From positions 1-46,436 of the forward strand of contig JAMPAG010000014.1 of NCBI GenBank assembly GCA_023667365.1: DNA of 46,436 nt. Direction: 5' to 3'. The notes under the pieces were generated by a model. It had not been told where the DNA came from, searched no databases, and worked only from the letters and a program-made list of their open reading frames with translations. Of this stretch, positions 1 to 8,679 are shown one piece after another (the stretch's first letter is position 1; every line of letters begins with the position of its first letter). The stretch is from a bacterium (GTDB lineage Bacteria; Bacillota; Clostridia; Lachnospirales; Lachnospiraceae). The position numbers and the translations under genes were made by a program.

Positions 1-294
1 GTAGGCATTGTTTTGCTCGCAAAAATGAAAACCATCGTTTCCATTTTACCTTTTATTATTGGAATACTTATCATTGTCAATAGTGCAGTAAACATAATTC
101 AAGCCATCCTGAACAGAAAACAAAACAGCAAATGGATCATTTCGCTGATTGTAGGCTTTGTGACTGCTATTATCGGGATTCTCATGGTTATTGAGCCGTT
201 TGGCGCTGCGCTCTCTCAGATTTTTATCATGGGACTCGGTCTTACCGTTAATGGAGTGAGCAATCTGGTTAGCGGTCTGACCGTTAAGAAATAA
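1..294 (+). CDS. DUF308/HdeD-like membrane protein, 3' end only
   Basis: The frame is open from base 1 to a TAA at 292-294, so the gene is cut by the window edge. About 97 residues are visible. They hold three hydrophobic helices (ILPFIIGILIIVNSAVNII, WIISLIVGFVTAIIGILMVI and the final LSQIFIMGLGLTVNGVSNLV stretch) separated by short polar turns such as NRKQNSK. This paired-helix pattern with glycine-rich turns is typical of the DUF308/HdeD family, small integral membrane proteins of roughly 180 residues whose role in Firmicutes is not defined. A TTG at 13 and an ATG at 25 are possible internal starts, but no ribosome site precedes them, which supports a gene that begins upstream. The family call rests on composition and helix pattern and is moderate. 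Confidence 0.55.
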   Translation, partial: VGIVLLAKMKTIVSILPFIIGILIIVNSAVNIIQAILNRKQNSKWIISLIVGFVTAIIGILMVIEPFGAALSQIFIMGLGLTVNGVSNLVSGLTVKK

Positions 295-421
295 TTTATT
301 TGAATTGAGCATTCTTCTTACATATTGTTTGTGCTGCCGGTAATGGCATGACGGGAAGTGTGAAAACAAATTTTCAAATATTGATTGGTATGCGTGCCAA
401 AACACGCAAAGAGGTATAACA

Positions 422-2746
422 ATGAAAAAAGACGCGATTCTTTCAACGCTGAGCCTGGCGGAAAAGGCAAAGCTGCTTTCCGGACGGGATTTCTGGCATA
501 CAGAGGAGTGTGAGCACCTTAAACTTCCCGGCATCATGCTCAGCGACGGTCCTCACGGTCTCCGTAAACAAGGGGTTGCCGGTGACCATCTCGGTATTGC
601 GGCATCAATACCCGCAACCTGTTTTCCTACCGCTTCTGCTTCTGCCTGCTCCTTTGACCCCGATCTCATAGAGCGGATGGGAAAAGCATTGGGTGAGGAG
701 TGCCGAAAGGAGGACGTTGCGGTACTCCTTGGTCCCGGTGTCAACATCAAAAGAAATCCGCTCTGCGGACGCAACTTCGAATATTTTTCAGAAGATCCGT
801 TTCTTGCCGGCAAGCTGGCCGCCGCATTTATCCGCGGCGTCCAGAGTCAGGGGGTAGGAACCAGTATCAAGCACTTCGCTGCAAACAATCAGGAAAAGCA
901 GCGTATGTGGGAAGACTCTGTTGTTGATGAGCGGGCTCTGCGTGAAATCTATCTGAAAGCGTTTGAGATTGCCGTAAAGGAAGCGCAGCCTTGGACAATT
1001 ATGACTGCCTACAATCGCCTGAACGGTACATACTGCTCCGAAAACAAGTGGCTTATGGAAGATGTTGCCAGAGGAGAGTGGGGATTTGACGGATTGTTTG
1101 TTACAGACTGGGGCGCAATGAGCGACCCGGTGAAGTCTTTCCACAACGGTCTGGATCTGGAAATGCCGGGAACCTGCAAAGGAACAGACAGAGAACTAAT
1201 CCAGTCCGTGCAGGATGGCGTATTGACAGAAGCCGAAATTGACAGAGCCGCTTCCAATGTACTGAAACTTTTAGAACGATCTGCGCAGCGAAACAGCATT
1301 CCTTTTACCTGTGATATGGATGCGCACAATGAGCTGGCAAGAGAAGTCGCACAGCGATCCGCTGTACTTCTGAAAAACAATGGACTCCTGCCGCTCAAAC
1401 CGGATGCAAAGCTGACGGTCATCGGCGCAATGGCGAAACACCCAAGGTATCAGGGCGCCGGTTCCAGTAAAATCAATCCCCATAGACTGGACAACTTCTG
1501 TCAGGTATTGGAAGAAACCGGTGTGTCCTTCGACTATACGGAAGGGTATCGTCAGGATTCTGTGGAACCTGATGCATCAATGATCCACTCAGCGATTGAA
1601 ACTGCTCGCGGTAAGGATGTCGTACTGATCTTTGCCGGCTTACCGGATATTTCCGAAAGCGAGGGCTACGATCGTGAACATATGGAGCTTCCGCCGGCAC
1701 ATAACGCATTGATTGATGCGGTTGCAGATGTAAACCCCAATATCGTGGTCATTCTGCAAGGTGGCAGTCCGATGGTTCTTCCCTGGAGAGAAAAAGTAAA
1801 AAGCATTCTCCTGATGTACTTGTCCGGCCAGCAAGGCGGACATGCCGCATGGGATCTGCTCTCCGGGAGGGTATGCCCGGAGGGCAGGCTGGCAGAAACC
1901 TGGCCTCTCTCCATAGAAGATACACCCAATCATAGTACTTTTGCATCCGGAGAGGAACATGTTTGTTACCGGGAAAGCATCTATGTCGGCTACCGGTACT
2001 ATGATTCCATCCGCAAAAATGTCGCGTATCCTTTTGGCTACGGGCTTTCCTATACAACCTTTGCCTACCGGGATTTGCAGATCATCGGAAAAACCATAAG
2101 CTGTACCGTAAAAAATACCGGAGAATATTTCGGCGGAGAAACGGTGCAGGTATACCTTTCTCTACCGGATTCAAAAGTATTCCGCGCAGAAAAAGAATTG
2201 AAAGCCTTTAGAAAGGTACGTCTCACACCAAATGAAGAAATTCGCGTCACCTTTGAACTGACGGAAAATGCATTCTCCTGGTTCGATCCCAGAAAAAAGT
2301 CATGGTGCGTGGAACCCGGAACTTATCAGATTCTGATCGGCTCCTCAAGTCGTGACATTCGGCTGTCTGGAGAAATTCACATAGACGATGGGGTAACACC
2401 GGAAACATTATCCTATGCCGCAGGCACTGCCGGACAAGAAGAATTTGAAAAGCTTTTGGGGCATCCGGTTCCGAAAGATACACCCCGGCGTCCCTTTACC
2501 AAGGATTCCCTGCTGCTCCACACAACGGACTCTTTGCTCGGCAAATTGATACTGCCTATCAGCAGCAAAACTGCTGCCAAGGAAATGGGCGGCACGCCAC
2601 AGGCTGTAAGGATGGCAAGAGAAACCATGGAATCCATGCCAATCCGCGGTCTCAGCATGGGCGGTGGAACACGAAAGGTGATTTATGGCCTGGTGGAAAT
2701 TTTTAACGGTCATTTATTCAAGGGGCTAAAAAAAATGCTAAAATAG
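422..2746 (+). CDS. Glycoside hydrolase family 3 beta-glucosidase
   Basis: This 774-aa protein hydrolyses terminal beta-linked glucose or related sugars, most likely in the cytoplasm because there is no signal peptide. The GH3 N-terminal barrel is clear: SDGPHGLR (about 41-48), GRNFEYFSEDP (117-127), KHFAANNQE (150-158) and the nucleophile motif FVTDWGAM with Asp229. The second alpha/beta domain follows (AVLLKNNGLLPL, then VVILQGGSPMVLPW). A fibronectin-III-like C-terminal domain of the GH3 type comes next (FGYGLSYTTFAY, then ELKAFRKV). After it there is about 120 residues of extra tail ending in a basic helix (KGLKKMLK). That tail is longer than in minimal GH3 enzymes and may mediate protein or membrane association. 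The start has AGAGGT eight bases upstream. Beta-glucosidase, beta-xylosidase and other GH3 specificities cannot be separated from sequence alone. Confidence 0.93.
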   Translation: MKKDAILSTLSLAEKAKLLSGRDFWHTEECEHLKLPGIMLSDGPHGLRKQGVAGDHLGIAASIPATCFPTASASACSFDPDLIERMGKALGEECRKEDVAVLLGPGVNIKRNPLCGRNFEYFSEDPFLAGKLAAAFIRGVQSQGVGTSIKHFAANNQEKQRMWEDSVVDERALREIYLKAFEIAVKEAQPWTIMTAYNRLNGTYCSENKWLMEDVARGEWGFDGLFVTDWGAMSDPVKSFHNGLDLEMPGTCKGTDRELIQSVQDGVLTEAEIDRAASNVLKLLERSAQRNSIPFTCDMDAHNELAREVAQRSAVLLKNNGLLPLKPDAKLTVIGAMAKHPRYQGAGSSKINPHRLDNFCQVLEETGVSFDYTEGYRQDSVEPDASMIHSAIETARGKDVVLIFAGLPDISESEGYDREHMELPPAHNALIDAVADVNPNIVVILQGGSPMVLPWREKVKSILLMYLSGQQGGHAAWDLLSGRVCPEGRLAETWPLSIEDTPNHSTFASGEEHVCYRESIYVGYRYYDSIRKNVAYPFGYGLSYTTFAYRDLQIIGKTISCTVKNTGEYFGGETVQVYLSLPDSKVFRAEKELKAFRKVRLTPNEEIRVTFELTENAFSWFDPRKKSWCVEPGTYQILIGSSSRDIRLSGEIHIDDGVTPETLSYAAGTAGQEEFEKLLGHPVPKDTPRRPFTKDSLLLHTTDSLLGKLILPISSKTAAKEMGGTPQAVRMARETMESMPIRGLSMGGGTRKVIYGLVEIFNGHLFKGLKKMLK

Positions 2747-2778
2747 ATTACTTTCCGGCTATATTTTGAAGTGAGGAC

Positions 2779-2841
2779 GATGTGATATTTACACATCCAC
2801 TTCGTATGATTCCGTTTCTCTGTTGAGAAACGGAATCATAC
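2779..2841. terminator. Two hairpins in the convergent gap after the GH3 gene
   Basis: A six-base-pair hairpin (GATGTG at 2779-2784 with CACATC at 2792-2797) is followed by a perfect 17-bp inverted repeat (GTATGATTCCGTTTCTC at 2804-2820, loop TGTT, matching arm at 2825-2841). The pair lies between two convergent genes, where a bidirectional terminator is expected, but neither strand has a good T-tract after the long stem. It could instead be a transcript-stabilising hairpin or a protein site. Confidence 0.5.
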
Positions 2842-2900
2842 GCAACAGGGTCTATCCGCTCTCCACAACCTATATTACAGGAAGAATCCCAGACCCAAAA

Positions 2901-3380
2901 TCATTTCTTTTCAAAAAGTTCCAGCCAAAAATCTTTCACTGACGCCATCGCCATATTATCGCCGGAATATAATTCCTTTGCCCATTTATAAGGAGTCATT
3001 CCCTTAAAATAATCTTTCACCTTTTGTTGCTGATCCTCTTTTACTTCAACTTCCCAGGCTATTTTACCATCTGCCTGACAGCAGGTGATCTTTTTGTCCG
3101 TAAAACAGGTTACATATATTTCCCCAGTCTTAGGGTTTCTTGATGAGACGATTTGATTAACAACCGGTATCTGATTTCTTTTTATTTCACTATTGTACAT
3201 TAAATCTGCAAATGATATTTCTAAAAATGTACGTGATCCTTTCCCCTGCTCCTTTTGGTTCATTTCTTCAGATTCTTCTTGCATTTCTAAAGAAAAGGAC
3301 TCATCTGTCTTTGCGTCTGATGTCCCATTGTTATAGTAAGGTACGCTAGTGTTATTATTATTTACCCCTGTCAACGACAT
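2901..3380 (-). CDS. Hypothetical protein, 159 aa
   Basis: I do not recognise this protein. It has no signal peptide and no membrane helix. The first 55 residues are low complexity, rich in Asn, Ser, Glu and Gln (GVNNNNTS, then EMQEESEEMNQKEQGKG), and are probably disordered. The rest looks like a compact alpha/beta domain with one Cys pair (ITCCQADGKIAWEVEV), a helix (KVKDYFKGMTPYKWAKELY) and an aromatic end (VKDFWLELFEKK). The ATG is preceded by GGGAGG with correct spacing. It is transcribed away from the ABC exporter but on the same strand, about 220 bases downstream of it, with its own promoter candidate. A link to the exporter is possible but unproven. Confidence 0.75.
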   Translation of the reverse strand: MSLTGVNNNNTSVPYYNNGTSDAKTDESFSLEMQEESEEMNQKEQGKGSRTFLEISFADLMYNSEIKRNQIPVVNQIVSSRNPKTGEIYVTCFTDKKITCCQADGKIAWEVEVKEDQQQKVKDYFKGMTPYKWAKELYSGDNMAMASVKDFWLELFEKK

Positions 3381-3427
3381 GATTTATATCCTCCCTACTA
3401 CATAGAAAGCCATGGACAACTTTATGA

Positions 3428-3457
3428 AATATATCATATGCCATCCATGGCTTGCAA
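3428..3457 (-). promoter_or_regulatory. Candidate promoter of the 159-aa gene with flanking inverted repeat
   Basis: Reading the minus strand, TTGCAA (3452-3457), an 18-base spacer and TATATT (3428-3433) make a plausible sigma-A promoter. A perfect 10-bp inverted repeat (AAGCCATGGA at 3407-3416 and TCCATGGCTT at 3444-3453) brackets the -10 region, so a repressor or an RNA hairpin could act here. Confidence 0.4.
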
Positions 3458-3514
3458 AATGCTGGTTTGCTTCTATAACATATCACGCCGCAAACTACAT
3501 TGCAACATATATTC

Positions 3515-3600
3515 CTACAAATTCAAATGGTTAAGCGCAATTTCAAGCTTCTTGATCATTTCATCAATTTTCTCTATGTAGTAAAAACGCCCACCACGAA
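3515..3600 (-). pseudogene. Relic of the hemZ 3' end beyond the ABC exporter
   Basis: Directly after the exporter stop codon, in the same frame, the minus strand reads RFYYIEKIDEMIKKLEIA and then NHLNL-stop. The HemZ C-terminus in this window reads LYIEKIDEMIERKRRLLAE. At DNA level 3554-3580 matches 7193-7219 at 25 of 27 positions, and both pieces end with a similar ATTTG-TA(A/G) stop region. The piece has no start codon or ribosome site of its own and lacks about 40 bases compared with hemZ. I read it as a decayed copy of the hemZ 3' end, but independent origin cannot be excluded. Confidence 0.5.
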
Positions 3601-3601
3601 A

Positions 3602-5347
3602 CTATACAAACAATTCCTTCTGCGCCGCATATATTTTTGCATATTCGCCATTTTGATCAATTAACGATGCGTGAGTACCTTCTTCCATTATTTTACCACC
3701 GTTTATATAACAAATGTAATCGGCTATGGATGCTGTTGGCAATCTATGTGTAATGATGATACCGATTTTGTCCTTACATATTTCCTTAAATTGCTGATAC
3801 ATATTGTACTCGGCTATCGGATCTAATGACGCGGTCGGCTCGTCAAGAATCACAATCCCGCTTTCCTTGTAATATCCTCTTGCAAGCGCAAGTTTCTGCC
3901 ACTCACCTCCCGACAGATCAGCCCCGCCATACTTTTTACCTAAGAAAGCCTTTTCTTTTGCATCAAATTTAAGTATAATTTTATCCGCCCCGGTCAGCTG
4001 AACCGCTTTTTGTAAGTTCTCGTTATTGATTTGGTCCGATAATGCGATATTTTCTTCCATCGTAAGCGCATATTTGTTATAGTCCTCGAATGTCGCCGAG
4101 ACTAGTGCAAATACTTCCTCTCTTACTCCCCCGCTGATGTCTTTTTGATCATAGCAGACTTTTCCCTGTGTCGGCTCATATAATCCGAGGATTACCTTCG
4201 CAAGGGTGGTTTTGCCCGCGCCATTTTCTCCAACGAAAGCCGCAATTTGACCCTTACGGATCGTTAGATTGATATTGCTCAAAATATCTTTGTCGCCCAG
4301 CGGATACCGAAAGCTGACATGATCTACGGATAACTCCTTGTCCGCGGACATACCGGACACATGATAGTTTCCTTCCTCCATGTCTAAAAGCTTAAATCCG
4401 GATTCTATTTCAAGCTTTTCGGCCGGGATATTTTTTATTTCATCCAATATTTTATTAAATACATGATTTACCACTCCAACCAGGGAAATCATGGAAGCAT
4501 ATTCTGCAACCGTTATCCTTCCTGTATGCATTAAGAATATTCCCATTCCAAGCACTGCGCCATATGCCAGCGCATTTGCTGCGGACGTGATAAGCTGTAA
4601 GAGCATCACTCTTTTTTCAGACTTTAACTCCTTCTCTATGAAAGAGTTCAATATTTCCGTTCTTTTTTTCAAAAAATAATCTGCGCAATGGAGTATTCTT
4701 GTATCCTTTACATATTGCAGGTTCGTGACATACTCCTCGTAACCGCTCATCTTTCTTCTGAAAGGAGTCAGATCAAGCTTCGTCTGTGTATGGAGCTTCG
4801 TTACCTTGCTATATCCTAATACGGGTAAAATCAGGATCGGATATACAAATAATAATTCTGCAGAATAGGAATACAGCAGAATCATGGAACTGATCAGGCT
4901 GATCATATTGCTTATAAAGTAAGTAACATTCAGTGAAAAATACATGAAAATACCGTTTACCATTGTTTGTGAAGAGTTCACGATATAATCGTTTATTTTT
5001 GCGTCTTCAAACTGCTGATACGGTATCTTATCCATTTTATTATGTATTTGCGTCTGCGCCACCCTTTTTATGCTATTTCTTAATAACGTATCGATCACTT
5101 CAAAGGCAACCGGCAAGGCTACCGACACTCCGTAACTTGTACAATAGATCAGCACATACAGAAGCACTTTATTGGTATCTGCTTCGCTGCCGTCTGTATA
5201 TCTCTGGATATAATCAATCAGAACCTTCCACAGATAGGCGGCTAAGACCGGCAGTATCCCATACATACTATGGATTACAATATTCACCGCAAACGGCACG
5301 AACGATTTCTTTAGCGTAAAAATAATATTTCTAATCAATACTTTCAT
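3602..5347 (-). CDS. ABC exporter half-transporter (membrane plus ATPase), subunit 2
   Basis: About 581 aa from the chosen start. An N-terminal exporter-type membrane domain (about six helices, residues 10-310) is fused to an ATPase domain. The ATPase shows Walker A GENGAGKTT (about 373-381), signature LSGGE (about 478), Walker B IVILDEP with the catalytic Glu, and the H-loop ITHRL. The Q-loop is atypical: SATFEDYNKYALT has Glu where Gln is usual. The start is placed at the ATG at 5347 because AAAGGAG lies seven bases upstream. An in-frame upstream ATG at 5368 has no such site. The gene overlaps the previous ABC gene by 17 bases, so the two are translationally coupled and probably form a heterodimer. 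Substrate is unknown; peptides, lipids and drugs are all possible for this class. Confidence 0.88.
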   Translation of the reverse strand: MKVLIRNIIFTLKKSFVPFAVNIVIHSMYGILPVLAAYLWKVLIDYIQRYTDGSEADTNKVLLYVLIYCTSYGVSVALPVAFEVIDTLLRNSIKRVAQTQIHNKMDKIPYQQFEDAKINDYIVNSSQTMVNGIFMYFSLNVTYFISNMISLISSMILLYSYSAELLFVYPILILPVLGYSKVTKLHTQTKLDLTPFRRKMSGYEEYVTNLQYVKDTRILHCADYFLKKRTEILNSFIEKELKSEKRVMLLQLITSAANALAYGAVLGMGIFLMHTGRITVAEYASMISLVGVVNHVFNKILDEIKNIPAEKLEIESGFKLLDMEEGNYHVSGMSADKELSVDHVSFRYPLGDKDILSNINLTIRKGQIAAFVGENGAGKTTLAKVILGLYEPTQGKVCYDQKDISGGVREEVFALVSATFEDYNKYALTMEENIALSDQINNENLQKAVQLTGADKIILKFDAKEKAFLGKKYGGADLSGGEWQKLALARGYYKESGIVILDEPTASLDPIAEYNMYQQFKEICKDKIGIIITHRLPTASIADYICYINGGKIMEEGTHASLIDQNGEYAKIYAAQKELFV

Positions 5348-7097
5348 TGTACCACTCCTTTTGAACATGATACATTTTCCAATAATCCTGCCGGTTATTC
5401 ATCAATTCCGCATGTGTTCCGGATTCACTGATTTTTCCTTCTTTCAGAACCAGAATACTGTCGCAATACTTTGCCGCTCCAAGTCTGTGGGTTATCAGAA
5501 GTCCGCTTTTGTTTATCATATGTCCAATCAGATTTCTGTAAATGGCAACTTCCGCCATGGGATCCTGTGCCGCCGTCGGTTCATCCATGATCAACAGGCT
5601 GTATTCTTTTGCTATGGCGCGGATCAGCGCTATTTTCTGCCATTGACCGTTTGATAAATCTTTACCGTCTTCGTATTTTTTACCCAGCGTATCGTTGATA
5701 CTGCTGATCGTGTTAAAAATGCTTGTTCCATCCACCTTTTCAAATAAAGCCAACAGCTCTTTTTCGTCATATTTTTCATGACTGCCGATTTCCAGATTGT
5801 CACTTAAACTTATCTCAAATTTCGCATAATCCTGAAATACCGCAGAAAATATTTTATATCTTATATCCGGGGGAATCTTTGCTATATCATAGCCGCCAAT
5901 TTTTATATAACCTTTCTCAGGTTTATAAAAACCAAGAATTAGTTTTATGAGTGTAGTCTTTCCAGAACCATTTTCACCGACAAGGAGCACTTTCTTTCCA
6001 AGATCAATCCTAAAGTTTACTCCTTTTAAGACGTAATCCTTTTCCAGATCGTATCGAAACCAGACATCCTTTACTTCCAAAACAGGATTGCGTTTTATTT
6101 CTTCATATGCCGCATCCCAGTTAACATGATTTTCATCATATTGCTGCTCACCTGCATCAATAACGCTTTGATATATTTCATATACTTTTTTACTATAGGC
6201 GCAGTTTGATATAGCTGCCGCCATATCCCATCCGATATTTTTCGTCAACTGATAAAGTCCTTCTACCGTTCCCACCAGACATCCGATCGTAATCGACTTA
6301 TTTTTTAAGGATGGTAAAAGGACGCTTATCACTACCCCGATAGCCAGGCACTGAACAAAAACAAAAAATGCTTTTTTTAATCGGACGCTGCCTGTCATCT
6401 TCAGTATTTGGGAATGATATTCATGAAAAGACGCTTTCCACTTTTTCTGCATAAAGCTGTTCGTCTGAAAAACATGTGATTCTTTTGCATACTCACGACT
6501 TGTTATGACATGAGAATAATAACAGGCTTTTTCCCACAGTCCGCCCGACTCATCCCAGCCTTTCATTTCCTTCATGCTGTATTTGACGGAAAAAATACAT
6601 ACCGGCACCAAAGTGACTACAGAGATTAGCAAAACAACGAATCCGGCTTTTCGAATGATCCCCAGAATCAAAATGAGTGTCAAGGATGTGCTGAGTATAC
6701 TAAAAAATCCATCGATACTGCTTCGGCACATGTTTTCATAATGGTTTCTTACGATATTGATATTTTTAACTATTGTAGGATTTTCATAAGCGGTATATGG
6801 TAATCTGTCACACTTGCCGTAAAAATTTTCATTCAGATCAAGGCTGGCAGCGTACTTCAATTTTAATGAAACGTACTTGATCAGCCCTTTTGTTACCCCC
6901 ATAGCAATCTGTTGTAAAACCAGACCGATTATGACAGCATAAGGCAAATACTTCTGTTCCACATCATTATGGTCGATCAGACTCTGTACCAGACGGATCT
7001 GAATATACGGAAGTGCGGACATCAGTAGATAGCACAGTGAAATGATCATAAAATATTTTTGATTTGTTTTGCTCACAAATTTCAATACATGGTACAT
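5331..7097 (-). CDS. ABC exporter half-transporter (membrane plus ATPase), subunit 1
   Basis: 588 aa: six predicted helices in the first 320 residues (for example YFMIISLCYLLMSALPYI), then an ATPase domain with Walker A GENGSGKTT (374-382), Q-loop VFQDY, Walker B LLIMDEPT (about 501) and H-loop ITHRLGAA. The signature is LSNGQ in place of LSGGQ, and the D-loop region reads AAQDP where ASLDP is usual. In heterodimeric exporters such differences make one ATP site degenerate, and the partner gene carries the matching asymmetry. The ATG lies only 11 bases after the hemZ stop, and its ribosome site (AAAGGATG) begins in that stop codon, so it is probably transcribed with hemZ. No peptide precursor or immunity gene that would name the cargo is visible nearby. 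Confidence 0.88.
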   Translation of the reverse strand: MYHVLKFVSKTNQKYFMIISLCYLLMSALPYIQIRLVQSLIDHNDVEQKYLPYAVIIGLVLQQIAMGVTKGLIKYVSLKLKYAASLDLNENFYGKCDRLPYTAYENPTIVKNINIVRNHYENMCRSSIDGFFSILSTSLTLILILGIIRKAGFVVLLISVVTLVPVCIFSVKYSMKEMKGWDESGGLWEKACYYSHVITSREYAKESHVFQTNSFMQKKWKASFHEYHSQILKMTGSVRLKKAFFVFVQCLAIGVVISVLLPSLKNKSITIGCLVGTVEGLYQLTKNIGWDMAAAISNCAYSKKVYEIYQSVIDAGEQQYDENHVNWDAAYEEIKRNPVLEVKDVWFRYDLEKDYVLKGVNFRIDLGKKVLLVGENGSGKTTLIKLILGFYKPEKGYIKIGGYDIAKIPPDIRYKIFSAVFQDYAKFEISLSDNLEIGSHEKYDEKELLALFEKVDGTSIFNTISSINDTLGKKYEDGKDLSNGQWQKIALIRAIAKEYSLLIMDEPTAAQDPMAEVAIYRNLIGHMINKSGLLITHRLGAAKYCDSILVLKEGKISESGTHAELMNNRQDYWKMYHVQKEWYNESID

Positions 7098-7108
7098 TGA
7101 TTCATCCT

Positions 7109-8611
7109 TTACAAATAATTGATCGCTTCGTCTTCTCTTTTCATCCCGTATCCTTCTCCCGGAATTTCCGCAAGCAGCCTCCGCTTCCGCTCGATCATTT
7201 CGTCAATCTTCTCTATGTAGAGCGCCACATCCTTGACATTCTCGCACCGCTCAATCCGCCCGTCGGGGTACACCCGTTTCGTGATGGAGCCTGCGCCTAA
7301 TGCCACAATGGTCTGTTTCTCCTCCATAATCAAAATATTATAGATTCCGTTTTTGCCGGGCTTCGCGTATCCGGTATTCTCAAAATTGCCGGACATATTT
7401 TTCTGGCGGTACAGATAGTAAGGCTGCATTCCCATTTCTTTTGCGCCTGCTGCCGCGACCGCCATGGTCTCGTCCGTGTTGCAAAGCGTCTCGATCCCGT
7501 TTTCCTCAATCCATTTTCCAAGCCGCGACGCCCGCTTTAGCGCAAGCGAATGCACCGTCAGACTGTCCGGCGCCAATTCTTTTACCGCCTCGATCGTCCG
7601 CCTCACGTCCTCCGCAGTTTCTCCCGGCAGACCGAGGATCAGATCCATATTGATATTGTCGAATCCTTCTTCCCGCGCCGTCAAAAACGCCTCGCGCACC
7701 TGCCCGGGCGTATGCCTTCTGCCGATCATGCGCAGCGTCTCCTCCTTCATCGTCTGCGGATTGACGGAAATTCTCGTCACGGGATAACGTCTGATCACGC
7801 GCAGCTTTTCCCTCGTGATGCTGTCGGCGCGCCCCGCCTCCACGGTGAACTCTTTTATTTTTTCTAACGGAAACGATTCCGCAAGCTTCTGCAGCAGACG
7901 TTCCAGCCGCTCCGGGGACAGGCTGGTCGGCGTACCGCCGCCGATGTAAATGGTCTCCGGCGCTCTGCCGGAAAACGCCTCACGCACATAATCAATTTCT
8001 CGAAACAGGCAGTCCAGATAGTCGTCCATCCGTTTTTCCCAGACACTGACCGGATAGGAGGTAAACGAGCAGTACAGGCAGGTCGTCGGGCAAAACGGAA
8101 TCCCGAGATACAGGCTGTAGCCGTCCTTTTGATCGAGCTGCTCCAAAATAGTTTTTTCACGGACGGCAATGTCCAAGCAGAGCGCCGCCTTCTCCCTGCT
8201 CACGAAATGTTCTTTTTGTAAAAAAAGAATGACATCCTCTCCGGATGCCCCCTGCTCGATCAGTTCCATTGCAAGTTTCGTCGGGCGGATGCCTGTCAGA
8301 TTGCCCCACGGCAGCGTGGTTTTCGTCTCCGCGCAGAGCGTCTCATAAAGGAAGCGCTTGAAAACGGCTTTCGCCTTCTCTTTTTCCGGCGGCAGAGGTG
8401 TCGTGTATTCGTGCGGGGCATGATTGAAAAACACAATCCGCGCCTCATCGTCTGAGACCCTGACGACAATGTCCGCCGAAACGCCCTGCTCCTCCCATTT
8501 TTCCGGCAGTAACACCTTCACCTGCGTTGTCGGATAAAACGACTGCGCCAGCGCATGAAGATCATATTCATAATTTTCCCTGTTGCAGGAAACCGCTAAT
8601 ACCCGCCGCAT
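7109..8611 (-). CDS. hemZ: HemZ: radical SAM coproporphyrinogen dehydrogenase-like protein
   Basis: A 500-aa oxygen-independent coproporphyrinogen III oxidase homologue of the HemZ type, a cytoplasmic radical SAM enzyme. The iron-sulfur motif CPTTCLYC gives C174, C178 and C181. IYIGGGTPTSL follows in the SAM-binding region and FDNINMDLILGLPGET later in the barrel. The 165-residue N-terminal extension (GNLTGIRPTKL) is characteristic of HemZ compared with HemN/HemW. The C-terminus (YIEKIDEMIERKRRL) is the segment found as a relic beyond the ABC genes. The ATG has AAAGGAG upstream. It is the last housekeeping gene of an apt-relA-MBL-lipoprotein-hemZ run on one strand. No other haem-synthesis genes are in the window, so a role in porphyrin metabolism is by family only. 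Confidence 0.92.
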   Translation of the reverse strand: MRRVLAVSCNRENYEYDLHALAQSFYPTTQVKVLLPEKWEEQGVSADIVVRVSDDEARIVFFNHAPHEYTTPLPPEKEKAKAVFKRFLYETLCAETKTTLPWGNLTGIRPTKLAMELIEQGASGEDVILFLQKEHFVSREKAALCLDIAVREKTILEQLDQKDGYSLYLGIPFCPTTCLYCSFTSYPVSVWEKRMDDYLDCLFREIDYVREAFSGRAPETIYIGGGTPTSLSPERLERLLQKLAESFPLEKIKEFTVEAGRADSITREKLRVIRRYPVTRISVNPQTMKEETLRMIGRRHTPGQVREAFLTAREEGFDNINMDLILGLPGETAEDVRRTIEAVKELAPDSLTVHSLALKRASRLGKWIEENGIETLCNTDETMAVAAAGAKEMGMQPYYLYRQKNMSGNFENTGYAKPGKNGIYNILIMEEKQTIVALGAGSITKRVYPDGRIERCENVKDVALYIEKIDEMIERKRRLLAEIPGEGYGMKREDEAINYL

Positions 8612-8644
8612 GACCGCCGGCTCCTTTCGTTTTGATTGGTTTTA

Positions 8645-8667
8645 GGCATTTGCGGAACGCAATTACC
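8645..8667. repeat. Short GCG palindrome repeat, copy 1
   Basis: GCATTTGCGGAACGCAAT followed by TACC, lying between the lipoprotein stop and the hemZ start. It belongs to a family (other copies near 9371, 19378, 19584 and 35234) built around TTGCG-AAA-CGCAA. Confidence 0.5.
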
Positions 8668-8679
8668 TCTTATCGGTTC

